Positions 32,781-43,720 of a stretch of 64,000 nt of DNA are shown here, piece after piece. Location of the stretch: assembly GCA_037157565.1 (NCBI GenBank), contig JAZHRO010000046.1:19918224-19982223 (forward strand), written 5' to 3'. The stretch's first letter is position 1. Each line of letters opens with the position of its first letter. The DNA comes from Thalassia testudinum. Its lineage: Eukaryota; Streptophyta; Magnoliopsida; Alismatales; Hydrocharitaceae. The position numbers and the translations under genes were made by a program. The notes under the pieces are model-generated. The model ran no database searches. It saw nothing but the letters and a program-made list of their open reading frames with translations, and was not told the origin of the DNA.

Positions 32781-35467
32781 TGTAACGAGCGCGTGCCCCA
32801 GACGTCTTTTAAGACGTCTGGGAGGTGGCCCAGACGTCTGTAAAGACGTCTGGGATCACATCCAGACGTCTGACCAGACGTCCGGGATAGTTTACAGACG
32901 TCTGGCGAACAGTTATGCTCGCACGGGATATTCGTCTGCGCGCCTGTGCGCGCAGACCTGCGTTCTGCCCTCTTTCTCTGCGGCTGCAGGCGGCTGCGAC
33001 CGCCTTCTCTCTCCTCTCCGCGCGACGTTAAAAGGGGGGGCGCGCCTCCCCTCCCGTCTCCACCATCTTCCTCCAATCTTCTCCTGCATGTGCGCGAGAG
33101 CGAGCGGACGCGAGGGCGCAGCGGCAGCGGCAGTCGCAGTAGGCGCGGAGGAGCTGCGGCGTGCGAGGGCGGGGCTCTGCCGTGAGGGCGAGCTCGCCAG
33201 GAGCGGCTTGGCCGGCCGGCGGAGGGCGCAGGGGGCGTAGAGAGTCGCGGAGAGGGACCTGCTGCGGGCGGAGCAGCGTACGCGCGAGGTGCGACGCGGG
33301 CGGCGTCGCGAGCGGAGGCCGAGCAGGGCTCTGATTCTGGAAAAATTTCCAGAATCAGACGTCTGGATTGATATCCAGACGGCAAGGTCGACGTCTGTGA
33401 GATCACACAGACGTCTGAAAGGTGAGTTTCCGCTTTCTTCTTCCTTTTTGTCGACTGATCGTACTGAGGGAGGGGGGTTGGCTGTGCGCAGGTTCTCTGA
33501 TTCGTCATCTTTGCGAATCAGACGTCTGGAAGTTGTACCAGACGGCAGGAGTGACCTCCAGACGTCCAAAGTGACCATCGGACGTCTGGGATCTAGGAAA
33601 GACGTCCCTGCAGACTTCTGGACGTCCGGGGAACCAAGCCGAACAGGTAATTCTCTGATCCACCGTTTAAGACGTATGGAAGGAGTTCCAGACGTCTGAT
33701 TTTGCACAGTATTGTCTTTCTCGACCCGTTTAGGGCCCGTTTGGGCTCCGTTTTCCGCGGTTCGAGTTGCGTTCGTTTCAGAATTTATTCCTCTACCTGC
33801 CTACAGTAGCTATACACTATTTTGAGACTCTCCTTGTGATAGGACCTCGTTCGGTTGCAGTCTTGAGAGTCGCGGAGGCGCGCGGGATTCCCGATCACGC
33901 CCCCATTACTCCCGTTGTACCTGGTAGAGTGGTTTTAAGTATTAATAAAATCTGTTAAAGTATGGAACCATAACTAGAACCTAGGGCATTGCATGAATCC
34001 TAGGAATGAGAAATATATGGAATGATAGCTCCTAGGTGTTGCATGAATCCTAGGGCCGGAAAACTAGATTGTATGATAGATCCTAGGATATGGCATGAAT
34101 CCTAGGATGGAAAAACTAGTGGAATGTATATTACTGCAGTCTTGGAAAAATGGAAAGGAATATATATAAAGCTGCCTGTAAATTTAATTAACAGCTGCCT
34201 GTTATGCATAAAGAATCATGTTTGAGATCATGGAATGTGAGAACGTGAATCTGGAAAGTGAAACATATGATGTTCTGAGATAAAGAGCTGGAACCCTACG
34301 GGGAATTAGGAGTGGAACTCCTGGAAAGAAAAGGAATGGAACTGAGACGTAGTTTGTACTGTCTCTTGGGTACGCAGTACCAAGGGAAGTACCTGTACCT
34401 GTTTTAGTGCAGAGTGGGGCCAGCCGCCCCAGGGACCCGGGGTTAGGCTTGGCCGCTCTGTACCGACTTGTTGGCCCTCGTGTACGTAGTACCGAGGAGA
34501 GCTAGTAGTGTTAGGAGAGTACTAGCTACCCCACGGGCCCCGGGGTTCTGCTAGCCTCCTTCACCGACTTGTTAGGCCCACTAGGGCAAACCAGGGTAGT
34601 CAGACGAGGGTGCGCGGACTGTGGAGGGGCAAGGCCCCGGTTTGGTTACTGTGGAGGGGTTGGACCCCTGTTACTGAGAGGGCTCTGCCCTGGTTCCATG
34701 CTGTGCTTTGGGCGCACCCGTTAACGGAAACGACTGACCGCGTGCCAGTGCGGGCTAGCTACCTGTGCGTTTATCGCGCGTGCCGTAGTCACCGTTACGT
34801 CTGTCAGTGACCCTGGGGTGGTTGACTGAGGGTAGGATCACCACGGGGGACTCTCCCGGCCAGGAGAGCACCACGTGCTACTTCTACTTTTGGAAAAGAC
34901 TGCAATCAAGATCGTCCCACGAGGACATCCGAGATCAAGTAAAGGATCTGAGAAGTAAATGAAATAGTGAGAAAAATTGAAAGATGTAAATAAAGGAAGT
35001 AATAGAACATAACAGCTACTGTACACTCTACTGTTGCCCTTAGTTAGTTTGCCACTCTACTCAGCGTTTTGCTGACGTGTTACACTCGTTACCTTTTTCA
35101 GGACCAGGTGTTGAGCAGCCAGGGTCGGCGGCTGCAGAGGACGCTGGGCCGAGTAGGGTCCAGTAGAGTTACCACAGCTTTGTACCCCCTTTTTGTTTCT
35201 GTTCTAGTGAGTAGTTTTGTTTCCGCTGTACCTTCTTTACCTGCAGTTTTTGTTATATGATAAATGTTGTTTTACTATTGTGGTGGTGCCTACTGTAGTA
35301 GTTTCTTTCCTTACTGCTGTACTTTCTTACTGTTAGTTATATTCATGCTGAATGTGGTTTATTTTACTGTCTTTTGGTTACTTCCTCGTTGGACGACTGG
35401 GTCTTGGGATTAGTCGAGTCGGTCCGGTTCTCGTGTCTCGTAGGGACTCGGGAACCGGGTCGTTACA
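32781..35467 (+). repeat. 3' LTR of C
   Basis: 2687 bp, collinear with 25052-27751. A 13-bp segment present in the 5' LTR near 26106-26118 is missing here, between two CCTTGTG repeats, consistent with slippage. GACGTC clusters are at 32798-32906 and 33353-33703. Confidence 0.95.
33980..34128 (+). repeat. 51-bp tandem repeat, three units, in the C 3' LTR
   Basis: Copy of the array at 26264-26412. Confidence 0.85.
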
Positions 35468-35472
35468 AATTG
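35468..35472. repeat. Target-site duplication of C, right copy (AATTG)
   Basis: Identical to 25047-25051. Confidence 0.93.
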
Positions 35473-36123
35473 CTACTTGATTATACTCAGAGTATCCATC
35501 TAGAAAGCAAAAGAAACTACGTCTGGCTGACCGTTCCAAGATCTGATCAATGAAAGGCAAAGGAAAGTGATCTTTTTGGGTAGCCATGTTCAGTTTCCTA
35601 TAGTCGATGCAGACCCACCAAGATATTGTAGTGCGGGTCAGGATGGATTTGCCTTGATCATTTTTCACTACGGTGAGACCTGCTTTCTTGGGCACTATCT
35701 GGATCAGACTCACCCATTGGCTGTTAGAGTTGGGTATACAATACTTGCATCCAGCCACTTGATGATCTCCTTCTTAACAACCTCTAGCATATTCGGGTTT
35801 AGCCATCTCTGAGGTTGTCTCAAAGGTTTCACCCCCTCATCCATGTAAATGTGATAGGTGCAATGTAAGGGGCGAATACCGCGAAGATCAGCAATGCTCC
35901 ACCCTATAGTAGCCTTACTGTCTTGTAAAATTGAAATCAATTGATGCTCTTGTTCTTGGGTTAAGTGAGCACAAATAATGACCGGGGATGTCTCGCTTTC
36001 ATTCAAGAACACATACTTAAGTGAGTCAGGTAAGGGCTTCAATTCAATCACGGGTGGGTCAGAGTCAGAAATGGGAATAGGAGGAGCAGTCTCGAAGGTG
36101 GGAATATGATGATCCAGATGCAT
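35468..36123 (-). pseudogene. pol (RT): 5' half of RT of M1, interrupted by C
   Basis: Read leftward from 36123: a gag-pol linker with PPVIELKPLPDSLKYVFL, then KKEIIKWLDASIVYPT, WVCIDYRKLNMATQKDHFPLPFIDQILERSA and FFCFLDGYSEYNQVAI, stopping at the C target site. A frame change lies near 35720-35758, where two overlapping frames exchange, in the segment around NSQWVSLIQIVPKKAG. The domain continues at 25051 on the far side of C. Confidence 0.9.
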
Positions 36124-36135
36124 GTTAATTCCTAC

Positions 36136-36950
36136 TTATTCACTACCTATGAGATAATCGGTTGTGACTGTGTTAACGGGAAAACCGTTAGCTGTGGTCA
36201 CATCTTCTTGTAATAATAGGGGCAAGCCAGTAGTGTGCGGATCAGGGTAGCTAGATTCAGGGGTGTTGTGGTTAGAAACACACCCTAAACAATCAGATCC
36301 ACGGGGAGATATGTGCAGTGCAGTGGTCTCAGTCCCGTGTGGATCGAGGTCCAAGAACCCTGATAGTGCAGACGAATGAGACATTAGGTCATGACAAAGG
36401 AGCCCAATGTTACCACAATATGCCGAATCTTCATCTTCACCATCCTCCTCTATGCGATCACAGTCAGAATTCTTGGATTCCCTGAATATGTCAAGTCGAA
36501 GTTGCTCATTACCTAAGGCTATCTCCATACACCCAAATGCACAATCAATGTTTGCTCGGGCTGTTACTAGAAATGGGCGACCCAAAATGATTGGTGCATC
36601 TCGGAGAATAGGAGGAACTTCCATATCGAGAATGAAAAAGTCTGCGGGAAAGCAAAATCCATGGACTTTTACGATCACGTTCTCAACCACCCCCCTCGAT
36701 GTTTTTACTGATCTATCAGCCAGCTGAATCGTGACTGAGGTTGGCTTTAACTCCCCAAATCGAAATCGATCAAATACAACAGTGGGAGTCAAGTTGATGG
36801 ACGAACCCATATCTAGAAGGGCCCGATAAAATGGAGAATCCTACAAGAAGCAGGATATGAGTGGGGTACCAGGGTCTTTCTTTTTCGACGGTAAGTTGGC
36901 TAAAATCACGGTGCTAGCCTCTTTTGACAGTACTGCCTGTTATCCACTTC
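36136..36950 (-). pseudogene. pol (PR): Protease region of M1
   Basis: An open stretch of 225 codons (36810-36136) begins within the catalytic motif, here DMGSSINLTP with the D just upstream of the listed start. It continues through FGELKPTSVTIQLADRS and VIVKVHGFCFPADFFILDME to APIILGRPFLVTARANIDC, the conserved C-terminal signature of the retropepsin fold. The remainder (to 36136) is an acidic gag-pol linker with low conservation. The part upstream of 36810 is interrupted by stops near 36830 and 36940. Element A has the same arrangement at 3388-4242. Confidence 0.85.
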
Positions 36951-38887
36951 TAGGCTATCGCTTTGGGGTACAATAGTCCTTGAAGAACCTAGTGACAACA
37001 GGGATGTGATCAATTGCCTCGAGGAGAGGGACCTGAATATGTACTTCCTTGAACATTGACTTCAGGTCCTCAAAATTCTGCATGTCCTTCCGTACTACAT
37101 TTCGCGTTAGAGCCTTGGGAAAAGGGACGGGAATCTTAGGGTCAAGTGGCCTCTTACCCTTATCTACCGTAGGTGGCTCCTGAGATGAAGGAGTCGAACC
37201 TGCCTGTAGTGAAGGGTGAGAAAAATCAGGACCCGCCTGCCTATGTGGTAGGTCGAATGTCTTCCTTGCACTCATCAATGAGACAACATTTGCATCGGCT
37301 TTCTATCCATGAGGTGGTGAGGGAGCGGAAGGGGAAGAACATGCGGGGTTCTGCATCAAAGGCGGCTGGCCTTGAGCATAACCAGGTGGTGTAGGAGGCA
37401 CCTGTAATATGGCGTGTGCCTATCCCTGTGGTGCCTGAAACCTAGGCGGGGTGCCTTGGTTCTGCACATATCGAGGGTTCGGGACAAGTTGGGAAGGCAA
37501 GGCTCCTTGAGTCCTATGCTCCTGCAACAGCTGGTTTTATGTGTTCTGTATAGTCTATATCTGGTCAGCCATCGCCTTCATTATCTGCAAGCTATCCTAC
37601 ATAGACTTCCTCATCAATTCTTGCAGCTCTTCTTTTCGTGGCTCTAGAGGGTCAGCCCGCTTTGGAGGGTGACTGGCAACTTGGTGCAGTGGCTGGTATA
37701 TAGAATGGGGTTGCTGTTGCTGAGATGGGAATGGCTGCTGCCTGGGGTATGTGTTGTACGCATTCCCGTATTGCCTGGTCTGGTAGTGTAGATCTTGATG
37801 TGGTCTCTGTGAGTTACCAGACCAGAAGAAGTTCGGACGCTGGCGCCAACTAGGGTTATACGTCTCTGAATATGGGTTATTACGCCCGTATCCTTGAATA
37901 ACACTGACGTCCTCGTAGGCCAAAGATGTCTAAGACGTATATCCATCAAGGGGATACGTATTATAGTCAGTAGGTGGTGCATAACCTAGTCATATGGTGC
38001 CAGATCGGGATTGTTCACAGGATCCTGATATGCAGGATCTCGTAAATAAGGAGAAGATGCATCCTGAGCTCATGGTAAAAGATACCAATGTGTGTCATCC
38101 AGTCCATGGTAAAAGATCTGAGCTAGGTGCCATCTGGGCACACCATGGTGCGGGCATTTCTGAATAAGGTCGTGAAATCGATCCTAGGCGTCATGCAACT
38201 TCTCCCCAGCTCCTTGGGAGAAAGTCGTGATCGCACGCCTCATCGCGTTCGTTTGATCGATCAGGAAGAACTTTTGCAGGAATTCACGTCATAATTCCGA
38301 CTAGGTTCCAATCGACTTCCAATGGTCTTAAACCAGTATGAAGCTTTGTCGCTCAGAGATAATGAGAAAAGCTTCATCAGAATAATCCCAAGATCAACAT
38401 TCCTGGGTCGAATCATCTCTGCGAATTGACTTAGGTCCTCTAAGTGCTGGAACGAATCTTCGCTTGAGTTTCCATAGAAATGACTATTGATCAATCCAAT
38501 CACATTAGGCTTGAGCTCAAACACGTCTCCACCTATGATAATCCGGACTAAGGGTGCGACGATCGGTGCAGCTGGATCATAGAAATCCCAAAATTGTTCT
38601 CCTCGCGGTGGATGTTGCATTCTGTCAAGCATTGTCAAGATACGGTCCATGCTCTGCTGATGCCGCTCCTCTGATTCAACCACCCAGGCCTCCAAATGAG
38701 CCATCGGGTCTAGATTACCTGCATCCTGACCTGGTCTAGGTCCAAGTCCAGGATTAGGGCTAGCCATCTCAGCTAAGGGAGTAGAAGAAGTGGAGGGGGA
38801 AGATGGTCCTGGAGAGGTGACTCGCCTCCTTAGGAGCGGCTCCCAAGGTCCAACTAGTCGAGGTCTAAATGACCTCCTTCCTTGCAT
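36951..38887 (-). pseudogene. gag: gag of M1, broken
   Basis: The ATG at 38887 (MQGRRSFRPRLVGPWEPL) is supported by the same start in P2 at 59871. Read leftward: a Pro/Gly-rich stretch, then HLEAWVVESEERHQQSMDRILTMLDRM, a likely coiled coil, then the core gag domain FELKPNVIGLINSHFYG, HLEDLSQFAEMI and LFSLSLSDKASYWFK. A stop and frame change near 38290-38260 break the second half of the core. After degraded sequence, 37923-37597 gives NNPYSETYNPSWRQRPNFFWSGN and a Gln/Pro-rich tail. 37278-36955 holds the LLEAIDHIPVVTRFFKDYCT linker into protease. No zinc knuckle is seen. Confidence 0.87.
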
Positions 38888-39151
38888 ACACCACCCAACC
38901 CCTAGATTGGTGTAGCCAAGCCAGACAAGGCTAAGGCCCTGTCAATCAGATGATCCTTATGATCGGGTGACCGTATTTTTCATTTTAAGTTCGAATTCCT
39001 AAAGAAAAGTTCATCGTGCAACTGATTGAAAGTGATTCCCGCCTCTCAAGCTCACCCAGCTAGTCTGGTTACGAGGAGACTAAGGGGAAGGTTCTTCCTT
39101 TGGCTCATGCCTCCAGTTTCATCACCCCTTAGCCGCGGTCGTTTGACACTG
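38888..39151 (-). other. M1 leader, gag-proximal part, with conserved leader block
   Basis: This 264-bp stretch aligns with 59609-59870 of P2. The conserved block is at 39081-39151: on the sense strand AGTGTCAAACGACCGCGGCT, then about 40 bases, then CCAAAGGAAGAACCTTCCCC. The rest of the leader resumes beyond B at 43716. Confidence 0.75.
39147..39151. repeat. Target-site duplication of B, left copy (CACTG)
   Basis: Identical to 43716-43720. Confidence 0.92.
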
Positions 39152-39592
39152 TGTTACGACCCCGGCAACAAACATCTTTTAAGACGTCTGGGAGTTGGTC
39201 CAGACGTCTGGAAGACTTCCCAGATGTCTGAAAATAAATTTTTGCGGCGTACGATTTCACGTCTACGCGCATGCGCGCACAGACTGACCCGCCGCCCTCT
39301 TTTCTTCTCTCTCTTCCCTCCCCGTCCTGCAGGCACATCTTTTCTTCCTCTCTCTCTCCCCACGACGCCTTCAAATATCTCCCCCTCTCCTCTCCCTCAC
39401 CACCACTCCATCGTCTCCTCCTTCTTCCTGTTAGTGTGAGAGTGCGAGGGCAACAGCTGCTGCCGGCTGTGCGCGGGGAGGAGGAGGTGCAGCGAGAGGG
39501 AGAAGAGGTAGAGCACGTGAGGAAGGGAGGGCGAACTCGCCGGAGCTACCAGGGCCGGCCGGCGGGGGCGCGCAGCAGGAGCGTAGCACTGG
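39152..39592 (+). repeat. Truncated 5' LTR of B
   Basis: It aligns with the first 460 bases of 40971-43715, including the first GACGTC cluster and the CT-rich and GA-rich stretches. Similarity ends at about 39592. Confidence 0.88.
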
Positions 39593-39596
39593 GGAA

Positions 39597-40888
39597 ACAC
39601 GGAAACACAAAGATGTGGGTGTACCATACATCCCAGAAACACAAAGATGTACCATGATTTGAGACATGTCTTTTCATGGAGGGGAATGAAGCGGGATGTG
39701 GGTGAATTCATGCAGCAGTGTTTAGTGTGCCAGCAGGTGAAGGCCGAACATCAGAGGCCTGCAGGGCCGTTGCAGCCACTTCCAGTACCATAGTGGAAGT
39801 GGGAGAGCATCACCATGGACTTGGTGGTGGGCTTACCTATTACCCAGCGAGGACATGACACAGTCTGGGTAATCATTGACAGATTGGCAAAGACGGCACG
39901 TTTCTTGCCGATCCGAGTCACCTTGGGACCAACACAGTTGGCAGAGAGGTATATCCGAGACGTGGTACGTCTACACGGAGTTCTGAGGGAGATCGTATCC
40001 GACCAGGATACCCGCTTTACATCCTAGTTTTGGGCTGAGTTTTAGCAGGCCCTAGGGACGCGGTTGAGGTTCAGTACAGCATACCACCCCCAGACGGACG
40101 GACAGTCTGAGAGCACGATACAGACACTTGAGGACCTTTTGCGTGCTTGTGTACTGGACTGGGGGGGCTCTTGGGAGGAGCACTTGCCCCTGGAGGAGTT
40201 TGCATATAATAACAGTTATCACTCAAGCATCGGCATGGCACCCTATGAGGCTCTGTATGGGCGGAGGTGTACGGCACCCTTGAGTTGGGTTGAGGTGGGG
40301 ACCAAGTGGGAGGTTGGCCCCATGCTGATCCAGCAGAGTCAGGAGGTAGTCGAGCAGATTCATAGGCGACTCCGCACTGTTAGGAGCAGGCAGAAGAGCT
40401 ATGCAGATCGGAAACGTAGAGAGGTACAGTTTAAGGTTGGGGACCACGTCTTCCTTCGCGTCTCGCCCATGAAGGGCCTGCAGCGGTTTAGGGTGAGAGG
40501 GAAGCTCGCGCCAAGGTTCGTGGGACCCTTTGAGGTCCTGGAGCAGGTTGGACCCATTGCTTACAGGCTTGCCCTTCCTCCCCAGCTTTCTGGTGTGCAC
40601 GACATGTTCCACGTGTCCAACCTCAGGATGTATGTCGCCGATCCCAGTCACGTCCTGAGTCATGAGAGTGTCGAGGTGGGTGACGTCCTAACCTACCCCG
40701 AGCGGCCAGTGCAGATTCTTGACAGAGCCGTCCGTAGTCTGAGATGGAAGCAAGTACCCCTGGTGAAGGTTTTCTGGAGGAGCCAACGGTACGAGGAGGC
40801 TACCTGGGAGCCTGAGGCGGTGATGCGGGAGCGGTACCCGGAGCTTTTTGAGGGTATGACTTTTCAGATCGGCTTCGGTCCTTTTTGA
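39597..40888 (+). pseudogene. pol (INT-CHR): Integrase and chromodomain-like tail of B, 5'-truncated and broken
   Basis: The fragment starts inside the integrase zinc region ([14 protein letters not shown] near 39710-39755). The core shows [17 protein letters not shown] with the first D, VSDQDTRFTS with the second, and QTDGQSESTIQTLED with the E. In-frame TAGs at about 39792, 40026 and 40044 are C-to-T changes of CAG relative to C. From 40064 to 40888 the frame is open for 274 codons: the end of the core, the GPFEVL module, and [17 protein letters not shown]. Here B still has CAG where C has its stop at 32146. It cannot encode integrase. Confidence 0.9.
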
Positions 40889-40970
40889 GTTTGTTATGCA
40901 TATATCGTTCTTTTCTGCACTCTAGTTAGCGCAAGTTTCGGGGATGAAACTTCCTTTGAGTTTGTTATGT

Positions 40971-43715
40971 TGTCAAGAACCCAGCATCAAACATCTTTTA
41001 AGACGTCTGGGAGTTTGTCCAGACGTCTGGTCATACGTCTGGAAGCCTTCCCAGACGTCTGGAAATTAATTTTTGCGGTGTACAATTTCGCATCTACGCA
41101 CATGCACATGCAGAATGACCCGCCGCTTTCTTTTCTTCTCTCTCTTCCCTCCCCGTCCTACAAGCGCATCTTTTCTTCCTCACTCTCTCCCCACGACGTC
41201 TTCAAATATCTCCCCCTCTCCTCTCCCTCACCACCACTCCACCGTCTCCTCCTTCTTCTTGTTAGCGTGAGAGTGCGAGGGCGAGGGCAGCAGCTGCTGC
41301 CGGGTGTGCACGGGAAGGAGGAGGTGCAGCGAGAAGGAGAAGAGGCAGAGCGTGTGAGGAAGGGAGGGAAAACTCGTCGAAGCTGGCAGGGCTGGCCGGC
41401 AGGGGCGCGCAGCAAGAGCGTAGCGCTGGGGAGGTGCTGCTGCAGCTTAGGCAGCAGGCGAGCACGGTGCAGCGTGGCCGTGCGCAGCAGGAGGAGGGCG
41501 AGGAGGTCCTGATTCTGGGAAAATTTTCCAGAATCAGACGTCTGGACCTACATCCAGACGATGCGGGAGACGTCTGGAGGAAGATCCAGACCTCTGAAAG
41601 GTACAATTTTTCTTTTCCTCTTCCTTTCACGTGTACGGCCATGCAGGCCGTTCTGCCGAGGGTTCTACCTCATTTTCGTGTTGAGGTCAGTTGTGTACAC
41701 ATGTAGGTTTCGTTGGGGAAGGTGCAAGGGCATGCCCTCCCACACAGATCGGACGTCTGGGCACAGCACCAGACGACGGAGAGTCTCCAGACATTCGGAG
41801 TGACAGTCGGATGTCTGGAACTAGGTCCAGACGGTTCAGCGGGATTTTGGACGTCTGAAGAACCACGCAGAAACAAGGTATGACCTGAACCATCGTTTAA
41901 GACGCCTGGAAGATATTCCAGACGTCTGATTTGGGGCAGACTTGTCATTTTTTTGACCCGTTTAAGGTCCGTTCGAAGTCTGTTTTTCGCGTTTCAAATT
42001 TTGTTCCTCTCAGAATTAGTTCCTCTACTTGTTTATAGTACTTGTATCCTGTTCTGAGTAGTTCATTGTGTTTGATCCTTGTGATAGGACCCCATTCCAT
42101 TGTGGCTCTGGGGCTTGCGGAGGCATGCGGACCTGCCGATCACACCCCCAATACTCCCGATTTTGCGGGTAGAGTGGCTCCCTTTAATTATTTATCAACA
42201 TTTATGCACTTTTGAGATAATTAATCGATTCTAAGGCATGGCATGAACCCTAGGATTGGAAAACTAGATTGAATGATAGATCCTAGGGTATGGCATGAAT
42301 CCTAGGACTGGAAAACTAGATTGAATGATAGATCCTAGGGTGTGGCATGAATCCTAGGAATAGAAAACACCGAAACGAATGTCGTGAATATATGAATTGC
42401 AGTCTTGGAAAAGTAGAAAGAAAAATGATAATTGCCTGTAATTGGATAGCAGTTGCTTGTTATGAATGGATATTAACTGTTGAGAACATGTTCTATATGA
42501 AAATAAAGCTGAAATGATGAAACCTAAATTGGCTTAGATAAAGAAATATGAGCATGAACCCTACAGGGAATTAGGAGTAGAGCTCCTAAGAGGTGAATGG
42601 AATGGAATTGGGGAAGTGTGCTGGCCCTTGAGTACGGAGTACCAAGGAGAGCGACTGTCCCCCTATTTAGTGCAGAGCGGAGCTAGCCACCCCAGGGACC
42701 AGGGGTCAGGTCTGCCCACTTTGTACCGACTTTTGGCCCTCGCATACACAGTACCGGGGAGAGATACTAGTGTAGGGAGAGCACTAGCCACCCCACGGGC
42801 CCCGGGGTTCTACTAGCCTTCTTACACAGACTTGTTAGGCCCACTGGGCAAACCAGGGTAGTCAGGCGAGGGTGCGTGGACTGTGGAGGGGCAAGTCCCC
42901 TAGTTGGTTACTGTGGAGCGGCTAAACCCCTGTTACTGAGAGGGCTCTGCCCTATACTGGTTCCGTGCTGTGCTTTAGGGTGCACCCATTAACGGAAATG
43001 ATTGACCGCGTGACAGTGAGGCACGTGCCGAAGTCACCGTTACGTCTATCAGTGACCTTGGGGTGGTTGACTGAGGGTAGGACCACCACGGGGGACTCTC
43101 CCAGCCAGGAGAGCACCACGTGCTACTTCTACTTTTCGGAAAAGACTGCAATCAAGATCGTTCCCATGAGGAACATTCAAGATCAAGAGAAAGATCTGAG
43201 AAATAATTCAAGAATGAGTAAATAGAAAATAAAGAAAGAAATTAAAAATAACAGCTACTTGTCCACCTTACTGATTTCTTAGCTAGTTGGTTGCCACTCT
43301 ACTCAGTGTTTCACTGACGTGTCACCTTTGTCACCTTTTCAGGGCCAGGTGTTGAGCATCCAAAGCCTGCGGCTGCAAAGGGTGCTGGGCCTAGTAGAGC
43401 CCAGTAGTTTTACTTGTGTTGTACCTACTGTACCGTTTCTTCTATTGTCGTGAGTATTTTCTGTTACAATTGTACTCTTTTATTGTAAGTATCATGTTTA
43501 TGTACCTGTTTAATTCTTTACTGTTGTGTTGGTGTGTACTGCAGTAGTGCTTTTCTTTACTGTTATACTTTTGTTACTATTAGTTATATGCATGATGAAT
43601 GTGGTTTATTTTACTGCTCTTTTTGTTACTTTCTCGTTGGATGACTGGGTCTTGGGATCAGTCGAGTCTGTCCGATTCTCATGTCATGCAAGGATTCGGG
43701 AATCGGGTCGTAACA
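40971..43715 (+). repeat. 3' LTR of B
   Basis: Starts TGTCAAGAAC and ends GGGTCGTAACA. It has about nine GACGTC cores in two clusters (40990-41085 and 41530-41935) and about 52-bp tandem units at 42230-42375, both shared with C despite general divergence. Its second half is clearly collinear with the C LTR, for example the TTACCGACTT and GGGGACTCTCCC segments. Confidence 0.9.
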
Positions 43716-43720
43716 CACTG
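43716..43720. repeat. Target-site duplication of B, right copy (CACTG)
   Basis: Identical to 39147-39151. Confidence 0.92.

Larger units (their letters stand above)
25052..35467 (+). mobile_element. Element C: Tekay/Del-type chromovirus, nearly intact and young
   Basis: It has two LTRs of 2700 and 2687 bp, an initiator-Met primer site, one long gag-pol frame, a C-terminal chromodomain-like tail and a perfect 5-bp target duplication AATTG. LTR ends are TGTAACGA and TCGTTACA, an 8-bp inverted repeat. By hand count the LTRs differ at about 17 sites, mostly transitions, plus one 13-bp indel. That is about 0.6%, so it is the youngest full element here. Domain order gag, CCHC, PR, RT, RNase H, INT, chromodomain fits chromoviruses, and the gag start ([18 protein letters not shown]) fits the Tekay/Del group. 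It interrupts M1 RT in the opposite orientation. Confidence 0.95.
39152..43715 (+). mobile_element. Element B: chromovirus of the C group with a large internal deletion
   Basis: Perfect CACTG target duplication. LTR ends TGTTACGACC and GGTCGTAACA form a 10-bp inverted repeat. The 5' LTR is cut after about 440 bp (near 39592) and joined to the integrase zinc region. Gag, protease, RT and RNase H are gone, along with most of the 5' LTR and the primer site. The 3' LTR is 2745 bp. Protein identity to C is high in the shared part. The shared 440 bp of the LTRs differ by roughly a tenth, so B is older than C. It lies in the M1 leader. Confidence 0.92.

Noticed and set aside
39815..40027. Possible separate integrase gene
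   Set aside because: It is the interrupted integrase of B, bounded by stops and inside the CACTG-flanked element.
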